From contig OX442422.1 of the NCBI GenBank assembly GCA_949361645.1, forward strand, positions 7,907,534 to 7,971,533: DNA of 64,000 nt, given 5' to 3'. The translations under genes were made by a program, and so were the position numbers. Each line of letters starts with the position of its first letter. The first letter of the stretch is position 1. Of the stretch, positions 54,501 to 64,000 are shown piece after piece. Origin of the DNA: Spongilla lacustris. Taxonomy: Eukaryota; Porifera; Demospongiae; Spongillida; Spongillidae. Under the pieces are notes generated by a model that saw only the letters and a list, made by a program, of their open reading frames with translations, was not told where the DNA came from and searched no databases.

Positions 54501-57500
54501 CCCACTTGATGTAATGTTGACAGGCTTGGCTTTTCACCATTTTATTCTTTGTGTTTAACTGATATTGCTAAATTGCATGCCATCATCAGGTCATCAGTTA
54601 GGTCTGAAAAGTCTACAGACAACTTAGATTCGTCCTGTTTAACTTCTATTGTAGTGTTTTTTGGAATGTAGCTTGGCAGCATATTCATGTGTTTCTATAC
54701 CTTAATTGTTTTTACATGCATTAAGATATAGTTATTGAATTGTTATTACAACAGCTACATGACTCGGAATGTTGTTTTAGTAGTGTTGTGACTGAATTTG
54801 TATAAGTTCATTAATTGTCTATATGAAAACATGCATGCAGAGCTGCAATGGGCTTGAAGTGTTCATAAAGCATTTTGTTATGTACCCACTCCAGTATGGT
54901 TGTACTCCATTACACCTTGCTGCAAAGGGAGGTCATACTACTTTTGTGGAGCGTCTCCTTTCCACTCCTGGTATTGATGTGAACATAAAGAGTATGGTGA
55001 GTTGGTTCATTGAACGTTGCTGTACAGTGTATATGGATAATACATGTACAGTATTTAGAAGGGTTATAGTACATATGTTGGGATTGGGGGTTAGGTAAGA
55101 GGTTGTGGGGAGTAGGGGAAGGACATGACTTGTGTCTATTTCCACTCCTGGTCCTAAAAAGTGCACAGGCCAACCTTAGTGATGTGGTCAATACCAGTGA
55201 TCCTTTGGTGGACATGTAGATAGATATTTAATTTGCAGTCCCTTGATGTAGTCATATATTGAACTTAACTATCAGTTAGCCGGAGGTTAGCATTGAAAAG
55301 CCATGTACATGTGTATATGAGATGTGAATGCAATGGTGGTGTAAAAAGCAGGCAATCAAAATAAAGGGTTTTCTAATCCCTACTAGTATTTGTTTGATAT
55401 ACACATGTAGTTCAACACCAAAACCTACATGTACATGTACAATGTACATGGTTAGGAATACCCAAGGTCCAAAGCTGGAGCATGTTGGTAATGACCGTGT
55501 GTGAAATATACATGTGGATCACCTACCACTGGTCCTAGCCAATGTGTATCTTCGAGTTACTGCCATTGTACCCACTCCAGTGTGGTGATACTCCATTACA
55601 CCTTGCTGCAAGGGGAGGTCATACTACCTGTGTGGAACATCTCCTTTCCACTCCTGGTATTGATGTGAACATTAAGAATAAGGTGAGTTGGTCCATTGCA
55701 GAGGAGGGGATTATAAGTGCCCTAATCCCCTCACTGGCACTTTGAATCCCTCTTGAGGTTGAGCACTACTGCATTTAGATACCAGGTCCTACAGATTGTG
55801 TGAATCACTTCCGCTATTGTATAAGTTTATACATGTATAGTGGTGTCATATATTTGATAGTAATGTACAGCATGTACATGTGGACATTGTAGTACTATGT
55901 CAACTGAACTATATGTATTGTACACATGCCAGTATGCATTACACTTTGCTGCAATGGGAGGTCATACTACTTGTGTGGAACATCTCCTTTCCACTCCTGG
56001 TATTGATGTGAACATTAAGGATGAGGTGAGTTGGTCCACTGTACATGTACTTGTATGACTGTGGTAGAGTTATTTGTGAGAGGACAGCTCAGCCTTGTAG
56101 TTTCATGTTTGAAAGGCCATCCATGTACTACATGTACATGTGTACATTGTACCCAGGGCCGGTGAGAGCTGTAGTGAGGCCCGATTGTTTGGGGGCCCTG
56201 TAGGCCCTGGAAATACGAGTGGTGGGGGGGGGGGTTTCCCTTTGAGATTGGCCAAACACGAGTTTTTATACATCCATAATACATATACATGTATTTTATA
56301 ATGCATACCACTGTTTAGCCATAATACAGTACAATTTTGGACTGCGAGGCCCCTATTATACCTTGGGGCCTGGGGTAGGTAACCTCGCTTACCCCCCCCC
56401 CCCCCCCCCCCTTCCCCTCACCGGCCCTGATTGTACTCACCATGTTGACTGTTGTCTGTATGCAGTGGCGGATATCCAGGAATTTTTAATTCGGGGGGAG
56501 GAGGGGGCACAGTTAGCGGTGCCACTCCGAGAGGGTATGGGGGAGGGGGCCACCCTTCCCACCCAGCCAGGTGTATGGGGAGCACTGTAAGCTCCCCCAT
56601 AGGGGCCTGGGACTAAAGACGCCAACACTTTTTAGCTCCAAAAACTATGCAAAAAAGGTGTCAGCCAGGAGGCCTTTAAAAGAGTAGCCATATTGTTTTT
56701 ACGTGTACAAAAAGTTACAACAGTAGTTGGTAGAGGTGGACGTTATGAATTTTAATACTAGCTAAATGAATATTGCTAGTGAACGATAACTACTAAGGAC
56801 TATCTCTGGAACAAATATTTTTTTTACAAACAATACATGTTCGTTGTAAGAACTGCCAAGGTGTGAGTTTATAGCATTTGCACTTTTAATATGTAACTAC
56901 TAAAAATTGTGGGCCAAATAAGTACAGCGATAGAGTTCAGATTATTCCAATCAACCTGTGTGTCTTGTAGTTTACCTGTTTGCTAAAACATGCATCCAAA
57001 CCTTTAGGCTTTGTTTGTGGTACTTACATTTGATGAAAATTGTATAGCCAATGCATCTGTGCACACATGTGGTTATTGTTTTACACATTAATATCAATTT
57101 CTTTTCCATTCAACTACCACGATCCCAACTGTACATGATATGGTTGCAGTGTTCATGATACATTCAAACTTAAGGGCTATGTCAAGGAACAATGTACATG
57201 TGCATTTCAGGACCAGAGGAACTGACTCACCATGTCAATAATTTAGCAGGGAATGTTATTTACACAATGTAGGCTTGATGTAATTTTGATTTCCTTTAAT
57301 GTCTATTGTCCTGAATGTCCACTCGGGGGTACAAGTGGACACCCGAGTACCTAGTTTCAGAACCTACAGTCTTTTTAAGGTCAAGCCGAGATATACATGT
57401 ACATGTACATGTGTATGTAAGTAAGGCTTAAATCCTTTCGGCACTTGTAAAACGACCCATACTAGCAGACCTATTCATTATGCTACGACCGATCTGCACG

Positions 57501-60500
57501 GAGCGTAATGGATAGGTCCGCTAGCACGGGTCATTTTACGAGTACCAAAAGGATTCAAGTCTTACTTACATGTATCTCAGTGTACAATTGTATCCCCCAG
57601 GTGGACATAAGACATAAAATTTCAGGGCACATTCATTATTAATCCGTAAAGTGGAGAAGTGGGCAATAAAAGTATCAAATATTATTTAAAAGCTTACACA
57701 AGTTATCATCTCAAATATTTTCATCATACAAAGCTTACACAAGTTGCCACTAATTGCTACCTTGAGACTTTCTCTACTACTCTATACTTACACAAGGCTA
57801 CCACTCCCTGATCTGAAGGAGTTCATTGTTTAAATGTCCCACGCCCACTCCATGTAATGTTGACAGCTTTAACTTCACACCTTTTTATTCTCTGTGTTTA
57901 GTCGATATTGTTAAATTGCATGTACACATGTATTTAGGTACTGAATTTTTAATTACTGGATCGTCCTGTTGCTATGTGACTGAGAGAATGTATTTTTATA
58001 ATTTCTATATGAAAAAAATGCATGCAAATCTGCAATGGACTTCTGGTCATCATAAATCATCTCCTTATACCCATGCATTCTACCCACTCCAGTTGGATGG
58101 TACTCCATTACATTATGCTGCAAGGGGAGGTCACACTACTTGTGTGGAACGTCTCCTTTCCACTCCTGGTATTGATGTGAACATTAGGAATGATGTGAGT
58201 TTCTGCACCGAGTGTTTCTGTATATAAATAATACAGTGATTAACTGGAAGGGTTAGTGTTCATGTTGGGGGGGGTAGATAAGGGGAGGGGTAGGGGGAGG
58301 ACATGACTTGTGTCTATTTCCACTCCTGGTCCTAAAAAGTGCACAGGCCAACCTTAGTGATGTGGCCAATACCAGTGATCCTTTGGTGGTGGACATGTAG
58401 ATAGCTTCATGAGATATGTAGGTTGTAGCCCCTATATTGCACTTTTATTTAACCAGAGGTTAGCATTAAATGACCCCTAGGTTTAGAGTTCAGGGTCGAG
58501 TGAAGTGCTAGGCATACAAATTTATACCAGGAGCATGAATTCAGTGTCAAATTTGTATACCCTTGTTGTATTCATAAAGCATCTTGTTTATATACACCTA
58601 CATTGTACCCACTCCAGGATGGTTATACTCCATTACACCTTGCTGCAAGGGAAGGTCATACTACTTATGTGGAACGTCTCCTTTCCACTCCTGGTATTGA
58701 TGTGAACATTAAGGTGGATAATATGTATGATGATGAGGTGAGTTAGCCCACTTAATAATGTTGTTGGATAATTAATTATATTACATGACTGTGTATTGGT
58801 AACAGTTTTCATGATACATTCAAACTTAAGAGCTATGTCAAGGAACCATGTACATGTACATTTCAGGGCCAGGGGAACTGCCCCATGTCAATAATTTATC
58901 ATAGAAAGTTTTTTTATACATGTAGACTTGATGTAATTTTGATATTGTTTTCATTTCATGGCGCATTTAATTATTGATTGCTAAAGTAGAGAAGTTGGAC
59001 AATAAAAGTTTTGATTACAAATATTATTTTTAAAAAGCTTACACAAGTTGCCACTAATTGCTACCTTGAGACTTTCTCTACTACTCCATACTTACATAAG
59101 GCTACCACTCCCTGATCTGAGGAAGGTTCATTGTTTTAATGTCCCACGCCCACTCGATGCAATGTTGACAGCTTTAACTTCACACTTTTTATTCTCTGTG
59201 TTTATTTCTGTTGTTGATATTGCTGAATTGCATGCATTTACATATTGAATTATTGGATTGTCCCGTTGCAATGTGACTCCACTGTGACTGTTCATTAATG
59301 GTCTATATGACAATATGTATGCATAGCTGCAATAGGCTTCTTAGTCTTAACAAAGCATCTTGTTATACACATACATTGTACCAACTCCAGGATGGTGGTT
59401 ATACTCCATTACACTTTGCTGCAAAGGGAGGTCATACTACTTGTGTGGAATGTCTCCTTTCCACTCCTGGTATTGATGTGAACATTAAGGATGAGGTGAG
59501 TTGGTGCAATGAATGTTGATGTACAGTACTACATGTACAGTGTGTTTAGAAGGGTTAGAGTACATACATGTATGTTGGGGTTGGGGGTTGGGTAAGAGGT
59601 TGTGGGGAGTAGGGGGAGGACATGACTTGTGTCTATTTCCACTCCTGGTCCTAAAAAGTGCACAGGCCATCCTTAGTGATGTGGCCAATACCAGTGATCC
59701 TTTGGTGGACATGTAGATAGCTTCATGAGATTTGTAGGTTGTAGCCCCTATATTGCACTTTTAGTTAACCGAGATAATGACCCCTAGGTTTAGAGTTCAG
59801 GGTCGAGTGAAGTGCTAGACATACAACTTTACACCCAGAGCATGAATTCGGTGTCTAATTACACTAGGGTGCTACAGTGTACCTGGCCCTTGAAAACCGA
59901 AAGAAACGAGTCCCGATCGGTGCCATACTGTGCGCTTTGCACACTACTAAAACTTGCCTAAAGCAACTTGTTTACATTGTATGTTCTGTATACACATACA
60001 TTGTACCCACTCCAGTATGGTTGTACTCCATTGCATTGTTTTGTATATACATGTGTACATACCTTGTAACCACTCCAGGATGGTTATACTCCATTACACC
60101 TTGCTGCAAGGGGAGGTCATACTACTTGTGTGGAACGTCTCCTTTCTACTCCTGGTATTGATGTGAACATTAAGAATGAGGTAATACATGTAGTGTTGCT
60201 GGATGATTATATTATATGGTTGTGTATTGGTAACAGTTTTCATGATGCATTCAAACTTAAGGGCTATGTCAAGGAACCCACATTTCAGGGCCAGGGGAAC
60301 TGCCCCATGTCAATATTTTATTGGAAATTTTTTTTTTGTTGTTGCAATTTTTGATATACTTTTCACATTCATAATTAATTGCTATAAGTGGGATAGACAT
60401 TTTGATTAAATGTTAATAATAAACATTTGAAAAAAATGGCGACTTGTGATGATGAAGACGATTTTGGGGTAGATGAATATGACGAAGTGGTCGATTTCTG

Positions 60501-63500
60501 GGATTACTCCAGCTGTTCTGATGTTGATGAAGAGGATAACGGTCTATTACATGACCCTGATTTTGCTGATTTGGGAACAGCCTGGCTTTTGGATGATCCA
60601 AAAGAGTGCGCAATTCAAATTGCAGCACAGCGAGCCTTGCGACAAGCAGATGAAGAACAGGTGCTTTACTTTCACTTACCTCATCTTCAGGGGCCAAAAA
60701 GAGAGCGCAAGTGGCTTTCTTTCGTAAGTGGGGAAAAGTATAAAGCCTTAGAATCCATCTTGAATGCAGGCAATTTTGACATCAATCTGGAAGGGTTAGA
60801 TATATGTGGGGACAAAGATGAAGGGTTGAGCTTGGAAGGGCAGAAAAGGATTGCCGATTTTGACAAGCCGATTACCGCCGTGGAAGAGTGACATCACTCG
60901 GATTCTACTGTGGAAGGTGCTGCAAATCATTTCATCAAAAAATCGCTGGCCTCTGAAACAGTTTGCCCACCTTTGTCTAAATCCTCCCTCTGCATGGCTA
61001 GGTGATACGGTCCCAAGAGCACAGAAGAGCCTGAGAAGTGGGGAAACGATAGCTAGTGTAGGGGTAGTGTGTATGTATTAATATAATATAGATAGGACTC
61101 TAGCTCTGTGCTTGTATTATTATAAGTGTTTTCTTAGCGTAACAAAATATATTCTCTCTGAGAAACTTGGAGGTACATGTACATGTATATACTTATTGAG
61201 GACAATGGTGGTGTAAAAAGGAAATTATTATAGCAACATAAATGTAATGCCATTCCACAAAATATAGGAATAATTATTTTATTTCCATCCCTTCCTTTTT
61301 ACACCACCATTGCCATCAAATCCTATATACCTCCAGCTTTCTCAAAGAGAAAGTTTTTATGTGTTATGTTTCCTTCATTTCTTGATGGGCTGACAAAGTG
61401 ACATACATTGCCTTTATATAACCAGTCACCATGCAGTTGACATAGGCCTCTAATACAGGCAATATAAACCTGTACTTGCATGCATATGCATAATGTGCTA
61501 AAAGCTTATTTGGGTGAAGGGCCATTAGTGGTCGAGAGAAAAGGATCAGTCATTTATACCAGCTGTGAAGAAGTAATAATGTCCCCATGTTCAGCTGTAG
61601 CAACACTAAACATGTCCTTGCCTAGCAACATTATGTTTTGTGGTTTGTTTTTGACTACATGGAAGCAAACAACAATTTGCAGCCCACATGGGCAAACTAT
61701 CAATTATAGTCAAACTCACGACTAGGGGCTCAGTAGCCTAGTAACAGCCAGCATGAGAGAGCATTTAGACAGCATTAATGTATTCTTGTTTTGATTTTGT
61801 ATACATCTATATAGACCTTGATATCTGAACAAATGTACATGTAATTTTTAACATTTATTGTAATGAATCAATGGTGTACAATCATTGCCCATTGTAAAGA
61901 GCAATGTGCTATTCCACTATTTAATCATACATCCCCACAGATGATGAATGGAGGGAGGGAGAGAGGGAGGGAGGAGTGGAGTGAGTGAGTGAGTGAGTGA
62001 GTGAGTGAATGTTGCTGTACAGTGTACAGTGTATATGGTGTACAGGGCTTAGTGTGGGGTTGGGTTGGGTAAGAGGTTGTGGGGAGTAGGGGGAGGACAT
62101 GACTTGTGTGTATTTCCACTCCTGGTCCTAAAAGGTGCACAGGCCAACCTTGTGTCAAATTACACCGGGGTGCTACCTGGCCCTTAATTGACTACTGAAA
62201 GAAATGTGTGGAATAAATAAATTCATCTGGCTTGTTCCCAGTGCCCATTGGTGCCATACTGTGCGCTTTGCATGCTACATAAATTTGCCTAATTATAAAT
62301 GGACTTTTTTTTACAATGTATCTTTTGTATACACATACATTGTACCCACTCCAGTGGGGTATTACTCCATTACACCTTGCTGCAAGGGGAGGTCATACTA
62401 CTTGTGTGGAATGTCTCCTTTCCATTCCTGGTATTGATGTGAACATTCAGGTACAGTATGATGAGAACATCTATGGTGATGAGGTGAGTTAGCTCATGCA
62501 CTTAATAATGTTGCTGGATAATTAATTATATTATATGGTTGTGTGTATTGGTAACAGTGTTCATGATGCATTCAAAGTTAAGGGCTATGTCAAGGAACTA
62601 TGTACATGTACACTTCAGGGCCTGGGGAAAATAATGTTTTTGTATAGACCTGATGTATATTATTAGCCACTGTTTGCTATCTTGAGACTTTACTACTGTC
62701 TTCCTATACAAGCGGTCTGAGGGAGGAAGGCTCATTGACCTATGCCCACTTGATGCAATGTTGACAGGCTTGGCTTTCCACCACTTATTTCTTTCTGTTT
62801 CTAAATTGCATACATTTAAGTACCAAATATATAATTACTGGATTGCTATTACAACACATACATGTACATGTACATGTACGTGACTCAGAATGTTATTTTA
62901 GTAGTGTTGTGACTGAATTTGTATAAGTTCATTAATGGTCTATATGAAAACATGCATGCAGAGCTGCAACGTGCTTCTAGTGTTCATAAAGCATTTTGTT
63001 ATGTACCCACTCCAGGAAGGTTATACTCCATTACACCTTGCTGCAAAGGGAGGTCATACTACTTGTGAGGAACATCTCCTTTCCACTCCTGGTGTTGATG
63101 TGAACATTAAGGATTTGGTGAGTAGGTCCATTGAATGTTGCTGTACAGTGTATATGGTGTACAGGGCTTAGTGTGGGGTTGGGTTGGGTAAGAGGTTGTG
63201 GGGAGTACAGTGGAAATCGTGGTACTTGATCCTAAAATTTTTCTTCATATGAATTAGGTTTACTTGAATTTATTTTGATTGATATGCACAGAAATGAAAA
63301 TCTGACAACGCACGTTTGTTACATAAGTATTTCCCAATATGCATTCAAAAATAGTACGCATCACGTGACTTTTTGGTTTCACTACAATCTTTGGTAGTAA
63401 ACAAATTACCATTTAAAGTTTTAGATGAATTTCTCCCTCGATTGCTTATGGATTGTTACAAATCGTGGTATATAAGAAGAGAGGGCGTTTCCCCATCGTT

Positions 63501-63992
63501 TGCTCGAGTTGGATTTTTAGTCCGATAAAAGGGAACGGTGTTTTCGATACAGACACCATGTTTTATATGGTTTTGTGTTAGGTGAGCAACTTCGCTTTGC
63601 GCCATTTCTATGACTCAGAAATTTACGAGAGAGTAGTACACTCAGTACTTTATTGTTGGAGAACTATTTTTCTGTGCCAATGCGCAGTGTATCGCTAACA
63701 AAATGCCTTCAAAGAAATCTGGCTTAGAAACGTAGCCATATGTGCCGAAAACAATACACGTTTTTATTCTCTGTGTTTGTTGATATTGCTGAATTGCATG
63801 CATTTTTAAGTATCAAAATTTCATTACTGGATTGTCCCGTTGTAATGTGACTCCACTGTGATTCTATGAAAAGTGTATTTGCTTCCTTAGGTCAATGCAA
63901 CTCCATTGTATGAGGCATGTCTAATGGGTCACCGTAATGTAGTGCAGACCTTGTTGGGAGCAGGTGCTGATGTGAATATAGCAACATCTGAT
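51475..63992 (+). CDS. Second ankyrin-repeat gene (tandem paralogue), 5' part, continues past the window
   Basis: Predicted exons: 51475-51504 (ATG), 53652-53780, 54009-54110, 54895-54996, 55581-55682, 55933-56025, 58093-58194, 58618-58737, 59391-59495, 60079-60180, 62355-62483, 63016-63117, 63891-63992. All are phase 0. The N-terminal exon at 53652 (GLLNAAERGDIDEVTRLIKS, GVSVNVTN) is a classic capping ankyrin repeat. The next eleven are B-type (TPLHLAARGGHTTCVE, LLSTPGIDVNI), and the last is A-type (VNATPLYEACLMGHRNVVQT). The order, N-cap then B then A, joined with the left gene (A then B then Roc-COR-death), suggests the full gene plan. A Roc-COR-death C-terminus to the right of the window is therefore expected but not seen. 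The first exon (MDNTSLSNDE, donor gtacgc) is the weakest call. Confidence 0.75.
51505..53651 (+). other. Predicted first intron, no feature recognised
   Basis: About 2.1 kb, AT-rich. A short piece near 52785-52835 ('tctattggtagcccag') resembles 44060-44095. No gene was supported. Confidence 0.4.
53652..53780 (+). CDS. Exon: N-terminal capping ankyrin repeat
   Basis: 129 nt with acceptor 'cttgtgtag' and donor gtaagc, phase 0. It encodes SEEEGVEFGEMSKEGLLNAA then ERGDIDEVTRLIKSGVSVNV. The acidic lead and L..AAerGd...V..Li..Gv.vN pattern mark the first repeat of an ankyrin domain. It differs from the A and B types, as expected of a cap. Confidence 0.75.
54009..63117 (+). CDS. B-type ankyrin exons of the second gene, including length variants
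   Basis: Standard 102- or 105-nt exons lie at 54009, 54895, 55581, 58093, 59391, 60079 and 63016. Variants: 55933-56025 is 93 nt and lacks three residues before the TPLH-equivalent (YALHFAAMGGH). 58618-58737 is 120 nt and ends ...IKVDNMYDDE. 62355-62483 is 129 nt and ends ...IQVQYDENIYGDE. The 63016 repeat has Glu for Val in TTCEEHLL. All remain in frame. Intron blocks are shared with the left gene. Confidence 0.8.
54177..54243 (+). pseudogene. Partial B-type ankyrin exon remnant
   Basis: Only the end of the repeat remains (GIDVNIKVQKGDMY ... SDE then gtgagt). There is no acceptor or helix 1. The extended tail before the donor resembles those of the 58618 and 62355 exons. Confidence 0.55.
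56154..56429. mobile_element. hAT-type MITE, 276 bp, with 8-bp target duplication
   Basis: Perfect 13-bp ends CAGGGCCGGTGAG / complement. Flanks are ATTGTACC and ATTGTACT, an 8-bp duplication with one change, which is diagnostic of hAT. It has G and C homopolymers inside. Confidence 0.9.
57316..57607. mobile_element. MITE with long inverted arms
   Basis: Ends 'tgtccactcggggg' and 'cccccaggtggaca'. Inner arms 'aagtaaggcttaaatccttt', 'cgacccatactagcagac' and their complements at 57500-57565. No coding sequence. Confidence 0.7.
60016..60039 (+). pseudogene. Truncated B-type ankyrin exon
   Basis: The acceptor 'cccactccag' is followed by YGCTPLH and then breaks off into unrelated intron sequence. 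An intact exon with its own acceptor follows at 60079. Confidence 0.6.
60427..60891 (+). CDS. Unrecognised intronless ORF, 154 residues, acidic N-terminus
   Basis: ATG at 60436 (MATCDDEDDFGVDEYDEVVD) is preferred over the upstream in-frame ATG at 60427 because of its context (aaaaaaATGGCG). The N-terminal 50 residues are strongly acidic and aromatic (VVDFWDYSSCSDVDEEDNG). A mixed region follows with AIQIAAQRALRQADEEQV and KRERKWLSFVSGEKYKALES, and the end is acidic. No signal peptide or membrane segment. Balanced coding composition and GC content above the flanks suggest a real gene or a retrocopy nested in the ankyrin intron. I do not recognise the family. Confidence 0.5.
   Translation: MKKMATCDDEDDFGVDEYDEVVDFWDYSSCSDVDEEDNGLLHDPDFADLGTAWLLDDPKECAIQIAAQRALRQADEEQVLYFHLPHLQGPKRERKWLSFVSGEKYKALESILNAGNFDINLEGLDICGDKDEGLSLEGQKRIADFDKPITAVEE
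61143..61360. mobile_element. Palindromic MITE, 'TTTTTACACCACCATTGCC' family (third copy)
   Basis: Arms 'ttctctctgagaaacttgg' ... 'caatggtggtgtaaaaagga' and complement ending 'ctttctcaaagagaaag', centre 'agcaacataaatgtaatgcc' as in the first copy. Confidence 0.75.
61361..62354 (+). other. Intron with repeat remnants
   Basis: It holds a copy of the segment 'tgggtgaagggccattagtg' also present at 38220-38345, a (GAGT)n run at 61979-62007, a single MITE arm ('gtgctattccactatttaat', 61905-61925) and the recurring 'tatttccactcctggtccta' block that follows many B exons. Confidence 0.5.
63891..63992 (+). CDS. A-type ankyrin exon at right edge
   Basis: 102 nt, acceptor 'gcttccttag', donor gtaagt, phase 0: VNATPLYEACLMGHRNVVQT then LLGAGADVNIATSD. 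It is closest to the exons at 954 and 3007 of the left gene, and marks the switch from the B to the A array in this paralogue. Confidence 0.8.
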
Positions 63993-64000
63993 GTAAGTGA

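Overview
The window is animal nuclear DNA: multi-exon genes with GT-AG (and a few GC-AG) introns, metazoan gene families (hnRNP U, the NDUFAF5 assembly factor, the EFCAB2 axonemal protein, and an ankyrin-Roc-COR-death-domain protein), many microsatellites, and a dense load of small inverted-repeat DNA transposons and LINE fragments. An early-branching invertebrate, probably a sponge, fits best. That is an inference from gene style and repeat content; nothing here fixes the species.

Layout. (1) 1-24.8 kb, + strand: the 3' part of a large ankyrin gene. Each ankyrin repeat sits on its own phase-0 exon of 96-105 nt. There is first an 'A-type' array (454-4023), then a 'B-type' array (4156-17147), then a last exon joining one and a half ankyrin repeats to the start of a Roc GTPase (21355-21609), a short exon (21749-21796), a long Roc-COR exon (22071-23730) and a terminal death-domain exon (24460-24788, stop TAA). 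Its introns hold a 699-codon LINE reverse transcriptase ORF (14502-16601), a 1 kb foldback element and several MITEs. (2) 24.8-32.2 kb: mostly repeats, with one unidentified small minus-strand ORF with a poly(A) signal (25679-26170), a long CT tract, an 807-bp (CA)n tract abutting a tRNA-like 3' half, and a truncated reverse transcriptase. (3) 32.3-36.3 kb, - strand: an NDUFAF5 orthologue in at least 11 exons, with a 2 kb hAT-like element lying between two halves of what should be one coding segment. (4) 39.4-43.3 kb, - strand: an hnRNP U-type gene (SAP, acidic, SPRY, P-loop ATPase-like). (5) 43.4-44.7 kb, + strand: EFCAB2, six exons, start codon 92 bp from that of the hnRNP U gene, a divergent pair also adjacent in human 1q44. 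(6) 44.7-51.5 kb: transposon-rich, with a 0.97 kb TTAA-flanked element and a 3.07 kb inverted-repeat element. (7) 51.5-64 kb, + strand: the 5' part of a second ankyrin gene. It has an N-terminal exon, eleven or so B-type exons, then an A-type exon at the right edge, so it is a tandem paralogue of the first gene and runs out of the window.

The two ankyrin genes look like a locally expanding family of modular sensor/adaptor proteins: ankyrin array for binding, Roc-COR for nucleotide-controlled switching, death domain for apoptotic or immune signalling. All ankyrin exons are symmetric (phase 0 to phase 0), so exons can be duplicated, lost or skipped without breaking frame. Decayed exons (2677, 54177, 60016) and length variants show that this is happening.

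A caution: conserved exons in the NDUFAF5 and hnRNP U genes carry one-base frame breaks at or near short homopolymers, so the consensus may contain indel errors. Exon coordinates were read by eye from splice consensus, phase and homology recalled from human proteins.
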